Source: Zygaena filipendulae
Lineage: Eukaryota; Arthropoda; Insecta; Lepidoptera; Zygaenidae
Direction of reading: 5' to 3'
Assembly: GCA_907165275.2 (NCBI GenBank)
Contig: OU015663.1
Location: 5,282,501-5,346,500 of the forward strand
Length of the DNA stretch: 64,000 nucleotides
Part shown: one piece after another, positions 32,215 through 43,894 of the stretch
Layout: each line of letters opens with the position of its first letter
Numbering within the stretch: the stretch's first letter is position 1
The notes under the pieces: generated by a model
What the model was told of the DNA's origin: nothing
The model's database searches: none
What the model saw: the letters and a program-made list of their open reading frames with translations, nothing else
Program-made: the position numbers and the translations under genes

Positions 32215-32826
32215 ACGACATAGTGGGCTCGCACTGCGCGGCCTTGATGGAAGCGGGGTGCACGTGCACTAGTGGGGCGAAGGGGGCAGAGCGGTGAGCT
32301 TAGTGTCCAGCTTCATTGGTCCCTGTGTCGTGCTTCCATCCGCACTGAGGGGCCAGGACGGGTGCGGGGTGCACGCGCACTAGTGGGGCAAAGGGGGCAG
32401 AGCGGCGAGCTTATTGTCCAGCTTCATGAGGCCCTGTGTCGTGCCTCCATCTCGCACTGCGGGGTCAGGACGGGTGCGGGGTGCACACGCACTAGTGGGG
32501 CGACGGGGGCAGAGCGGCGAGCTTAGTGTCCAGCTTCATTGGTCCCTGTGTCGTGCTTCCATCCGCACTGAGGGGCCAGGACGGGTGCGGGGTGCACGCG
32601 CACTAGTGGGGCAAAGGGGGCAGAGCGGCGAGCTTATTGTCTAGCTTCATGAGGCCCGGTGTCGTGCCTCCATCTCGCACTGCGGGGTCAGGACGGGTGC
32701 AAAGTGCACGCGCACTAGTGGGGCGAAGGGGGCAGAGCGGCGAGCTTAGTGTCCAGCGTCATGGGGCCCTGTGTCGTGCCTCCATCTCGCACTGTGGGAC
32801 TAAGACGGATGCGGGGTGCAAGCGCA
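32215..32826 (-). repeat. 111-bp minisatellite derived from the SCYL1 terminal exon
   Basis: The landmark ACTAGTGGGG recurs at 32268, 32379, 32491, 32602 and 32713, and a sixth time at 32826 inside the gene's own stop region, giving a 111-113-bp period. Two unit types alternate (B-A-B-A-A'), so there is also a 223-bp higher-order period. On the minus strand each unit repeats the end of the SCYL1 coding sequence (A-type units read MKLDTKLAALPPSPH then TAG; the real exon reads [15 protein letters not shown] then TAG) and an upstream CCCCGCAG or CCCACAG acceptor-like tract. It is a tandem expansion of the 3' end of SCYL1. Confidence 0.9.
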
Positions 32827-35800
32827 CTAGTGGGGCGAAGGGGGTAGCGCGGAGAGCTTGGTGCCCAATTTCATGGGGCCCTGCGCGCGCGCACTGCGTC
32901 GTGCCTCCATCTCGCGTTGCCGCAGCAACTTCCTCTCTTCGCGTTTGCGTCGCAATTCATCCATTTTCGACGCGTTGTTCTCTATAAAAATCACACCGAG
33001 AATAAGACAATTTTGTTTACAGTAAAAATATCATCACTCTTTGATGCACGGTACGGTTTAGATGTTAGTAACTGACCGTCAGCGTTCTCCTCGATGGGCT
33101 CGAATTCGCCGTCCTCCCAGCCGCCCAGCGAGTCGTTGCTGTTCTGCTGCGCGGCGAGCCGGTGCGCCGCGCCCCCCGCGCCGCCCCCCGCCACCGCCGC
33201 CGTGGGCCGCACGAACGTCGCGTTCGCGTTGTTCAAGCTCGCGTCCGTCCATTGGGAGTTGTTCCACGTTTCCGATGGGCTCACGAGCTCCGCCTCCGCA
33301 GACTGCGGGCACAGAACAAATTAGCACAGCAGAACTTAAGCTCAGCTGGCCCTGATACACTATGACCATAACGAATCATGAAAATAGTTTTTTTCTGTGA
33401 GCAAAGAAGTTTCACTTTAAAGAGACGAAAGTATTAAATCACTGAAACTATACCACCAAACTTTCGCGAGGCATGAAATTAGTGGGAGACGGAGTGTCGC
33501 TTCTTTAAGTAATATTCTGTATTCTTTGCTCATACTAAGCTTAATTCGATTCATGTGACGCCAAGAGTGAATGCATACCTACAATAACAGATTTTTTTAA
33601 TCTGTATTTGAATATACCCCAAAATACGCAAGATTTTCCTAGAGGATATTTTGAACTTTTGAAGATCCCCCGAACATCCCATCTCACAGTATGGATATAT
33701 ATATATATCGGTGCACGATATAACATGTAGGTGCATATAATAAACAGTGCACCGTCGCGTCGGTCTGTCGCGCGCCTCACCGGCTGCTCCTGCAGCGTGC
33801 CCCACTCGTCGTTGTCCCAGTCGTCCTCGCAGAGCGCGGCGAGCGCGGGCGCGGCGGCCGCGCTGCCGCTGCTCGGCGGCGAGCGCCCGCTCGCGCCCGT
33901 GCCCGTGCCGGTGCCGGTGCCTGCGACACACGGACACATCACACGTCACTCACTTACAATCAGGTCCCGGAGCTGACACACACATAGCGCATCTACATCA
34001 TCTAAAGCTTAACTAATATAATGAAGGGGAAATATTTGATTTTTTGTTTGTTTGTTTGTTACGATTTAACTAAAAAACTACTAGACTGATTTAAAAAACT
34101 CTTTAACCATTAGAATGCTATATCCCTGAGTAACATAAGCCATAATAAACTCCGTAACTAATATTATAAATGAGAATGTGAGTTTGTTTTATTTGTTACG
34201 TTTTCGCTACTACATCTGTCATTATAAAATTTTGCATACAAGTTGTCAGGGGTACAGAACAGGACATGGGGTTTTTATCCCGGAATTTCCGCGAGAACTC
34301 CGTAAATAACGCAGGTAAAACAGCGGGGAACAGCTACTATTTTATAAATCTTCACACAGGTTAGACACAGGTGCCACCGTACCTACTTGACACAAAATCT
34401 GCATGTAAGAATTTATTATACATATTGCATCTACGTATATTTGGTAATATCACTGTTGTTGAGTGCAGATTTTGTGAATTTTGCGCGCTTTTAGCGCCTA
34501 ACTTCGATAAATAAATATGTATTTTTATTGCAATATCACGGTCTTGTACGGCACGGGTACAAACCTGCGCTGGAGTCTATCTCGCCCCAAGCGGCCATGT
34601 CCCAGTGCTCCGGGTCATAGTCCGACGCCGACTCGCTGTGCTCCAGTGACGTCATCGACGTCACCGATGACGTCGTCGTCGACATGCTGCTCGACGACGG
34701 TTGCTCTGTAAACAAAACGTATTACAAACAGTCACTTAGTGAATATGGGTAACGACATCTGGCTCTAGTGGCTCAGCTCTCTGATACCGTGCAACAGGCA
34801 ACAACTTAAGAACTTTGTAATATTTACAGTAACATATTAAAGCATTATTTTTTCCAAAAAAGTAAAACTCAATCTACAAGACATGAGAACTAATTTGGTT
34901 TTTTTTTTCTGAAAAGAACTAACTGTAATTAAAAAAATAATTAAATCGGTTAAAAATTTAAGTTACATCAATTTGCTCCAATTGTTTTGGACAAAAATTT
35001 ATCCTCTATAGACCATGAAAAACTTTTAGTTTTTTTATACGCACGTCCATAAAGCAATACTCGGTAGAAATACTTGAAACACTGAACTTAATCAAATACA
35101 AATTTATCATGACAGAACCTATAAACATGAAGAAAAATCAATAGAAATGCACCGTGGTGGCAGCCCGGTGACACTCCATACAAATGAACTGATTCAAGTA
35201 CTTTCCCACAAGTAAAGATGGCTGACTTGTACATACACGAGTCGGATAATTGTGACATGTTAGTAGATTCTACATAATATGTCACACTTTCCTCGGATTT
35301 TCCAAGAAACTTTCGCGGGGTATGAGGACTGAGAAGGCATGAAATTAGTGGGAGGCAGAGAGTGTCGCTTCTCTATATAATCTCTATTGTTTGGCGGTGA
35401 TGTGTACTGTGTATTTGCCTCACCGAGCGAGCCGGGCTTGGAGAGCGCCGACTTGCCGGCGTGCTGCACGCGCGCCGTGTCCGAGTGCGAGCGGTAGAAC
35501 TTGGCGGTGACGGCGGTGACCGCCCAGCCGGCCCACGTGGCCGCCGCGTTGCTGAGCGACGGCGTCGCCGTGTGCACGTCCGCCTCTGGGGACGGCCACA
35601 ACAAGGTTTCTGGATTATTGTAATTAAGATTAAGTAATGTGATCGAATAATCAAGAAACTGTAAAGTGACTTCTTACCCATTCCTTCCTTCAAACTTGGG
35701 TCCTCGGAAACTTTCTCCAATTTACCAAGGAAGCCTTTTATCGTTCTAAACGCTGCATCACGAACCTGTTTATATAAATATATACAATATTTAATATCAT

Positions 35801-38800
35801 GTGCGTATATTGAACACATTAGTTCTCTGACCTCGTGTTCATTTTATCGTCAGTGTTGATGTGAACAATCAAATAATTGATTTGAATATGGCTCGGTATG
35901 TATTCTCGACTGTTTATAAATTGTGGGTTGCTGTTTATGAGCCCGCACATTTTGTTTTGATTAAACAATTTTATAGAACTCTACGTCGCCATTCGTTTGT
36001 AATGGCAATAAGGCGCTTGTCAAATTAATTTTATCACAATACTAGCTGTGCCCGCAGTTTCACCCGCGTGAGTTTTCGGAATTCCCGCAGGAACGCCAAG
36101 TAGCCTAATTTATTTTTAAACCTTCCCTGAACTTCCACAAATATTTCAAGATCAAAATTAGCCAAATCGGTCCGGCCAATTTCGAGTTTTAGCGAGACAC
36201 GACTAGCAGTTTATTTTTATAAGATATCAGCTGTTCCCTGTGGCTTTGCTCGTTTGTCAATTTACAAATGACTCAAAACAGCCGTCATCATGAATAGCTT
36301 TCATTTTTCGATGATATTTCCGTATCAAACAGTTGTTATCAAGTTAAAGTTCCTATTTTTTATAATATTTTGCTAAATGCAGGTGAAAAATACTGTTAAG
36401 TCAGTAGTTCTTATTATAATACTACCTGTGCCTCACGGATTCTACCCGCGAGTTTCGGGATTCCTGCAGGGACTCCAATCTTATTTTATACAAACCTTGT
36501 CCTGACAATAACGAACACAAAAAAAGAATTATCCAATTTGGTGCAGACGTTTGGAAGTTATGCGCGTAGATACATTTAAGTGATCCATATTTATATAGAT
36601 AGACAGTACCACAGTGTCCACAGTAATGGTAGTAATCGTAATGAACTGTTGGTATGGGCATGAACAAAGTTGCTAGACATGTTGCTGGGGTTTAGTCCGT
36701 CAGTTTGATAAGAAAAAAATAAAGACACGTATTTTTTTCTTTTTCAATTTATTCTAAAAATATTTTGATAAAGGACATTAAAGTTTAGGAGTGGGGGTTC
36801 ATGGCGTCGTAACTACGTATATACGTTATATAGGCGTTACGTCACGCGAAATTTCGACTCGATAATATTAGTATCGCCGTTATTTTTTGACTATAGGCAC
36901 CTACGTAAAAAAAGGAAAAAAAACGTGTGCAGCATTTTTTACTTACCTACACCACGGACTAAAAACTAAAATTTAGTCATCTGCCTCGTTCTGCCCTGCT
37001 AATTGTAGCAGTAATTGTAATTTTTATGACCTTCACTTTTTTGCAAAATGACATCCCAAAGAGATAATAATCTATACGTAAAATACAATATTTACAAGTT
37101 TCTAGTTAAGTAGTTTAAGTTTACACTTTAAAAGTTATATCAGAGAGATTTCTTGATTAGGTATCAAGAAATATGTTTAAATCGCGTTCATCTCCAAACC
37201 GCCCTTCTGCAAGCACTGCGTTTGCAATAAGGAGGGCAGCGTTGCCGTACACACCTGTTTCTCGGGGTCGTTGGTGAGCGGGCAGAGCGCGGGCAGCACC
37301 CTGTTGGCCACCTCGGCGAGCAGGAAGTACTGCTGCGTGGCGGCCAGCGCCAGCACGCCGGCCTGCCGCGCGGGCGGGAACGCGTCGCGCGTCGCGCGCA
37401 CGAACGCCGACACGAGCACCTTCTGCCGTATCTGGGGGTGCAGATGCGCCGCCACCTTGCCCAGGCACACCGTAGTGTTCGTTCTGAAAACATAACAGAC
37501 AGATAGAAGGGACACCGACTCGGTTCAGTATGAGAACTAGTGACGCCGCGTGGTTTTCGCACACAAAACTATTCATCACGCACAACAATAACACTCATTC
37601 ACATATTGGTAATGTTTTTACTTGGTGGTTTTCAAAATACACAGTTTTAGGACTATAGGGGAACATATTCTTGGGATGCCAACACAGGAAGTTTTGGGAA
37701 AGAGAGCATCTGCTCTAATTATTTCATTTGCAGCGGTGGCACGCCTGCCCTGCCACATGACCTCTAGTTAATTTATTCTTTTCTCTGTGGTTCAGAAAGT
37801 AATTCGTCCACTATTATAGCCGCCTGTATATTAGACACCTATGTATATAGCTGTTCCCTCGTTAATTTTGGAGTACGTTGAGCTTGAATTTCAGGGTAAA
37901 AAGTATCCTATAACCTTCTGTGTACCTCAAAAAACCTGTATGTAAAATTTCATCATACCACCATGTCATGATTTGCTTCAAACACACTGTTGAGATTTGA
38001 ATTTATTTTCCACTGTGTCATCGAGACAGAGAGTTAAACAAACGAACCAAATAAATCAATGAACATAGTAATAAATATGTACAGTTAGATATTACCTGAT
38101 GCCACCCTGATCGTCTTTGGACTGCAGTCGCGCGAAATGCTTCAGCACTTCCACGTTCAAGTTGTTGTAGTTTAACTTGGGCGCGAGGTGCACCATCGAC
38201 TTGACGGTTTGCTCCCTGATTATGGGATTTGTATCCAGAAATCCGTGTATGACTTGCGGGAATATTTGCTCGTTTACCTGTTTAAACGTTATTTTTTTTC
38301 AACTTCCATATCATCTACTAGCTGTTCCCCGCGGTTTCATCCGCGTTAATTTCGGAGTTCCGGAGATATTTTTTATTAATCTACAAACGGCCTAAAAAAA
38401 ATTAGGCAACATGCTTAATGCCCATTCGTTATGGACAAAGGACTATGTTTTTATGTCTGCAGAATAATAAATGACAATTTCACAAAAATTAAATAAGAAA
38501 AACATAAATTTCAAAAGCCGATATTATACTTGTATTTTATAACATGTGGTGAAGTGTGAAGAAGAAGATTACAGACTTATAGCTTAGAATAAGATGAAGT
38601 AGACCTGTGTGTAGTGAAAGCTAGTACAACTCACGGTAGAATTTTGTAGATGCATGATAAATTGATCAAGCTGTTGCAGCAGCCGCGACCGGGTCGTCCG
38701 GTCGTTGGACGCGAACAGTTTCACCACACATGGAACTATCTGCCTCTGGTAGTCATCCTCTTCAAGCAGTTTACCTAACTGCAAGAGATAATAACCTGTA

Positions 38801-41800
38801 GTCATATGAGTTTAGAACATTCTGAATTCAGTCTCATTTGCGTGATATTTAGACGTGTGTTAGTGATGTGGTGGCGTTTACGAACGTCCCGCGCGTGGTG
38901 CGAGAGTTTCGGAACGCACCCCTTTTCGGACTCAAAACTAGCAACACTAGCGGGCGCGTCACTACGCGACGCAACCCGCTATAGATTCGGCCATTGCCGC
39001 TTATGTTGTCTAATAAGAATTCTGCAGTATTCTCACTTTATGTTATGTTTCAATATAATTATTTGTATCTCCTGACGCGTATCACTAACCCCTTCGCCTG
39101 AGACCTTGATCGATAAAATATGGGTGCACTGCAAGCCACCCATAGTGACAAAAGTACTTAATTGTAGGTATCTCAAAAACACATGCTTTCAAATGTATAC
39201 TAATGACTTCTATTTCACAACTGAATCCATAGGACAAATTCAAGCAATTTGCACATCCTAAGATTTTTTAAAAGCATGACATTAATTATGTACCTATATC
39301 TATAGCAGTTATTTACATATTATGGTAATAATGATATTTTTGAAGTAACACTTCTATACACCCTGGGCTTGAGGAGTAAACTGGTGAAAACTTTACGAAA
39401 AGTCGCTTCGAGAAAAGGTAGGTAGTGCCATTGCGCTTCGCTTGGCTTGTCTTGGCGGGGGGCACTACCGTACCCTCGGATCGGGCGGGGCCTGGCGGGG
39501 CGAACGGAAGTTGAGAGGGAGATATTATTACGTTGGTAAAGTCAGAAAAAGAGAGTTGTTTCGTTTTAATAAAAAAATAATACTCTTATATATTATGTGT
39601 GTTATGTATATATCTGTATGTTGCGAAAACTGTTTTACTTCAGTTGTGGTCTAAAGCACAGCCACTTTTATTGTAATATGTCGGCGTGAGGGTAGTTTTA
39701 TTAAAATATCATTTCCCGCCGACGTATAGCGGTCGGTAAATCGTTCGTTCCCCCGCTCCACTCCACTGCCTGACTCTTCTTTGTTAGAACTTGATATAAA
39801 ACGCGGGTTTGGGTAAGCCACGATTCATTGTTACTTTGTGTTCGGTTCAGTGCAGTTATAGTGTCGTATCAGTGTTGTATTAATCTAGTGTGGCTATAGT
39901 TATTACGTGTGCTGTGTCATCTAATTGTTTCTAGAGGTTTGCTTAAGTCGGGAGCATGGGCAGTGGAGGTGGGCGTTCATGCATTGTAAAGGTGCCCCAT
40001 TAGACCTACACCTGGGTCGCAAGTCCCAGGCACTGCTCCGTGTTCCCTACGGATATCTGGTATGGTGTATAATCTATAACTATGTTGGTGCAATTGCTTA
40101 TTATAGTTCTTTGTTCATTCTAAATGTGTCGCTCAGCAAATAGTTGCGGTCATACCTATACCTTTGCCTACCTATGCCTGTCTGTTACCCTGTCTGTTAT
40201 ACTATATCGCCATTCAGTTAGCTGTTTAGCTATCTGATCTATTACTATTGATCTAAATTCCCTACAAATACTTAAAACAATATGACTTTTGAATTTTCGC
40301 AGATGCACTAGCATTAGAATAAAAGTATTCTAATGGTATTTCCCAGGACTAGTAACTATTAGTTAAGTTTCAAGTATCTAGAACTGTTTGATGACTTGCT
40401 AAGTTTTTTTTTACCTTCATGATAATCAGGCAAGTGATTAGTTCATTACACTACAAAAATAAAAGATGACAAATAAAGTAATACCTTACACATAGGTGCT
40501 AGGACAGCGGACCCTGCATCTCCATAGTTAAAAGCAGTTAGCAGTTGTGGGAGGATTTTGTGTATGCACACTGATTGTGGAAAAGTATCCAAATATGCAG
40601 TAAGTGTGGTGAAGAACTTCCCCTTTTCAATTTTGTCTTTAATTTGAATTTCTTCTAAGAATAACATTGAATCTATAAGATCATTCTTGAAATAGCCGCC
40701 AATTTTACGACATCTGTGAAAAAAGTGCTTAATTGATATAATAGCTGTTTCCTGTTAGTTCACCATGTGAGAATTTCAGAATGGTAATATGACTGGTAAA
40801 CTATGCCTTATTCCAGGACATAAATTAACTATTATACACAAAATTTCTTGAAAATCTGTTTCTTAGCATATACAACATATTAATGAATTGACCAAAAACC
40901 TGATACACCACATTTAAAGAAATAAACAATAATATAATTTAAATATAAATTATGTCAAAAAAGAGTCTAAAAGTCATTCAACAACGAAATTTCAAGCGTT
41001 ATGCCCGCGCCTACGTGTCAATGACCGATTCGATTTTTTTGCTACGGGCGGCATACGCGCCAAATATTGTATTATAATTTTGACATGAGCTAGTAAAAAT
41101 TATAACCTATACTAGCTGTGCCCCGCGGTTTCACCCGCGGTAATTTCGGAGTTCCCGCGGGAATTCTCTGTACCCCTGACAACGTGCATCCAAATCCGTT
41201 CAGCCGTTTTTGCGTGATTGAGTAACAAACATACAAACTTTCACATTTATAATAGGATTAAAACATGGTGCGATCGATTCGAAAGTAGATTCGGAAGTCG
41301 ATTCTTAACAAACTATTTTTTAGTTTTCAGTCAATTCATTACCATATTGTATGTATACACACACTCACACACACATGCACTCCTACAAATCCCTATTCAT
41401 TAGCTGTCAATCCTAATTTATCTAGGAAGTGTTTTATTATCTCATTACATTTTAGCTTAGATATAGGTAATCAAATATCAAGAGCTTAGAACAATCGGAA
41501 CTCAAACAAAAAAAGTGTACCTGGTGATTATATCAGCTGGATTGGGCCGTGAAGCTGGGTTAGCACTGACCAGTTCACAGTACAGTGTATACAACTGCTT
41601 TGGTATATTGTCAACAGTTTTCAGAGCAGGCTGATTTTTCAGTGGCCCATTAAAGGTTTCCCATATGAGGCAACCCAGACCCCACATGTCTGTTGAACTT
41701 GAAATGAAAAAAATGTTGAAATTTATGAATGTTTGATTTATTACTCTTTATAGTTTTATTTAAGACTAACTATGCCCTGAGGTTTTTTAGAAGAATAGGC

Positions 41801-43640
41801 TAGTTTCCTAAATTTTCTTTTTTAGTCCGTTTTGTAGAATATTAAAAAAATATTGGACACGTATTTTTTTATTTTTTATGTAACCAAAAAATAACGGAGA
41901 TATATCAAGTCGAAATTTCACATGACGTCACGCCTCGCTACAGTTTGTTCGCACGTTATAGCGAGCTGTGACATCACGAGTCCCCCACCCTAAACTTTAA
42001 TGCGCTTTATCTATGCATATTTCCATTATTTTAAAAAAGCAAAAAATACGTCTTTTATTTTTTTATTATCTAATTGACGGACTAAATAGAATTTTGATTT
42101 TTTTACCTAGGAAACTAGCCTATTGCTGCAGGAACTATTTTTCCTAAAATAAAAGTAGCCTAAGTTACTCCTTATAACATCAGCTATATGCTAAAGAAAG
42201 TCCTGCCAAAATAGGTCCAGCTGTTTCTGAGATTATCCAGAAGGGGCCGTTTAAGTATTACGAAAGCACTATAGATGGTAGGGGAGGAGGGCGGATCTAG
42301 GTGGTGATTACATCAGCAGTAATTATATTTACACACTAGCTGTTCCCCATGGTTTAATCCACTGTAATTCCGGAGTTTCAGCAGAATTCCAGGATACAAA
42401 CTACCCTAATATTTCATGAACACTTGTGCCGTTAAGGTGTGAAAGCATAACAGACAGACAGAGTTACTTTCACATTTATAATATTAGTAGGGACATGGCA
42501 ACATACTCAACCGCTACACTCAGAGTCGACTTTAATGATTACTTAGTTAAGTATAGATTTTTAAAACAAAACTGCTGCAATCAGAGACGTTCAGTAAATT
42601 AATGTTAATTGGCATTTAATGAAAGGTAACTTAATTAGTTAAATGCCAATTAAAATTAATTTATTAAACTTGTCTGATTGCGGCAGTTTTGTTTTAAAAA
42701 TCTATACTTAACTAAGTAATCATTAAAGTCGACTCTGAGTGCAGCGGTAAAATTAAGATTTTTTTAATGTAAGCATTTAGTGAGAAGCTGTTTATTTGGA
42801 ATTACAAACAAACTAAAATTTTATTTATCAACATTGATTGTCAGTACAGAAATCATTTAATAAAAATAAAAAAACTCTAATTGGAATCTATTTAAAAACT
42901 CCTTTACTGCTTCACAGCTAATAAGATTTATTGGTGCATGTATAACTCACCATTTTGTAAAAGATTTAAGTTTGGTAGGATCATTTTTTTCTGGTGGATC
43001 ATATATCTCAAGCGCTGGTAGTATCTTTATGGGAATAGGATTAGTGTTGTCCTGTCCATGGGCTGTGAGAAATTCAAATCCACCAAGTTTCCATTCTCCA
43101 GCCAGTGTGACAAATATGGAGTACAGACAAACGTTATTGTGTTTCATGTTACCATCATTGTTTAGGAATGATAATGCCCTCTGAAATACAAAAGGACGTA
43201 AGTGAAATAAAAAATTGTCTCACTGAGAAACATGTACCTAAGAGATATCAAGGAAAACTTACAGTGATTTGGAATATGCCCCAAGAAACAAATAAATCTC
43301 TTTGTAAGCCCTCCAATTTAATTTCTTCTATAAAGGTGGCTAGGGGTTTCACATACTCTGTTGCTAAGTACAAAAATTTTTCAGTTTCACAGCTATCTAA
43401 AAAATGTAAAAGGCTAGGATGTCTCATTGTTTTAAGTTTTTTGAGTGAGGCCTTCGCTATGTCGAAAAGCGTCTCAGAATTTTTCTGCACGTCAAATAAG
43501 AACACTGATACTTCATCTTGAGTGCCTCTCTTCTTGCCCTTGTGCAGTGTCCATACACTCTTATCTTCTAAACCTGGAACAGGATCTCCAACTTCATATG
43601 GAAAATCCTTTGTAGGATCTCGAGAAAAGAATGACCACAT
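32827..43640 (-). CDS. SCYL1: SCYL1-type pseudokinase, Golgi-ER traffic factor (13 exons)
   Basis: Exons (minus): 43263-43640, 42951-43180, 41521-41697, 40485-40713, 38635-38778, 38096-38277, 37255-37483, 35678-35765, 35424-35585, 34565-34705, 33781-33920, 33077-33302, 32827-32981; all phases agree (2481 nt, 826 residues). Residues 1-~260 are a kinase fold lacking catalytic motifs (VSVFLFD instead of VAIK, KHNNVC in place of HRD, LGGFEF in place of DFG). HEAT repeats follow ([60 protein letters not shown]), then [13 protein letters not shown], acidic Trp patches ([26 protein letters not shown]) and a basic coiled coil ([20 protein letters not shown]). The family binds COPI and supports retrograde transport (Drosophila yata). 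The end is [17 protein letters not shown] instead of the vertebrate -RKLD type. Exons 7 and 9-13 are strikingly GC-rich; exons 1-4 are AT-rich. The exon 3 acceptor is a less common AAG. Confidence 0.95.
34155..34340 (-). repeat. Reverse-oriented GC-cored dispersed repeat
   Basis: Runs from 'taatattataaatgaga' to 'ggggaacagctacta'; a partial second copy precedes it (34020-34150). Located in a SCYL1 intron. Confidence 0.6.
36041..36600 (+). repeat. Two diverged GC-cored dispersed repeats
   Basis: Copies at about 36041-36222 (ACTAGCTGTGCCCGCAGTTT start) and 36415-36600 (CTACCTGTGCCTCACGGATT start), both in SCYL1 intron 7. Confidence 0.55.
36692..36966. mobile_element. TAGTCCGTC MITE (family Y)
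   Basis: Starts TTTAGTCCGTCAGT and ends CACGGACTAAA; the interior shares 'tacgtcacgcgaaatttcgactc' in sense with other family Y copies. In SCYL1 intron 7. Confidence 0.7.
39700..40143 (+). promoter_or_regulatory. Promoter-like GC-rich segment inside SCYL1 intron 4 (antisense)
   Basis: GATATAAAACGCGGG at about 39794-39808 is followed 27-45 bases later by CATTGTTACTTTGTGTTCGG and TTCAGTGCAG, a TATA plus initiator-like arrangement on the plus strand. The following sequence (to 40143) has a short open frame starting [20 protein letters not shown] but no recognised family. It may be the remains of an LTR or other retroelement promoter. Confidence 0.3.
41106..41258 (+). repeat. GC-cored dispersed repeat
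   Basis: From 'ctatactagctgtgccccgc' to 'cacatttataatagga', with CCGTTCAGCCGTTTTTGCGT. In SCYL1 intron 3. Confidence 0.7.
41795..42123. mobile_element. Long-form family Y MITE, copy 1
   Basis: 329 bp with outer terminal inverted repeats AATAGGCTAGTTTCCT / AGGAAACTAGCCTATT and inner TAGTCCGT / GACGGACTA repeats. Nearly identical to 53665-53994. In SCYL1 intron 2. Confidence 0.9.
42334..42492 (+). repeat. GC-cored dispersed repeat, diverged
   Basis: From CACTAGCTGTTCCCCATGG to 'ataatattagtaggga', in SCYL1 intron 2 between the family Y and family X MITEs. Confidence 0.55.
42510..42748. mobile_element. Hairpin MITE (family X), copy A
   Basis: Nearly the whole element is one long inverted repeat: ACCGCTACACTCAGAGTCGA... 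at the left and ...TCGACTCTGAGTGCAGCGGT at the right, with arms of about 70 bp or more including 'gattacttagttaagtatagatttttaaaacaaaactg'. Copies B (47636-47864) and C (53400-53638) share it. Confidence 0.85.
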
Positions 43641-43894
43641 ATTTATTTAATTTCTAGTGTTATTCACTTTTCACTAATGACATACACATTTTTTGGTCCA
43701 CCGTGTATATGGTATATTATATACTAACAATAAGATTCACCGCAGAATATAAAAACTGTTCTATTACGTAGTATCACAAAAAATAACAAAGAGAATGTAA
43801 CGCTACGCTAAGAGAAATGAAAATTTACTTTACAAAACAGAAAAACCGACGACCGACGACGGCGACACCAAAAAGTTCTTCTTTCTTTTTTTTT

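Noticed and set aside
32272..32987. Plus-strand open frames across the GC-rich tandem repeat
   Set aside because: They arise because the 111-bp period is a multiple of three and GC-rich; the sequence is explained by the SCYL1 3' end on the minus strand.
33062..34016. Several Arg/Pro-rich and Ala-rich open frames on both strands
   Set aside because: Shadows of GC-rich SCYL1 exons 11 and 12.
35373..35819. 148-codon minus-strand frame with Arg-rich C-terminal half
   Set aside because: Its first part is SCYL1 exon 8 and the rest is intron and the wrong frame of exon 9.
41521..41689. SCYL1 exon 3 beginning at 41689 (acceptor AACAG|AC)
   Set aside because: Phase does not match the exon 2 end (two bases over). 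The acceptor at 41698-41699 (TTTCAAG) restores the frame and the conserved [13 protein letters not shown].
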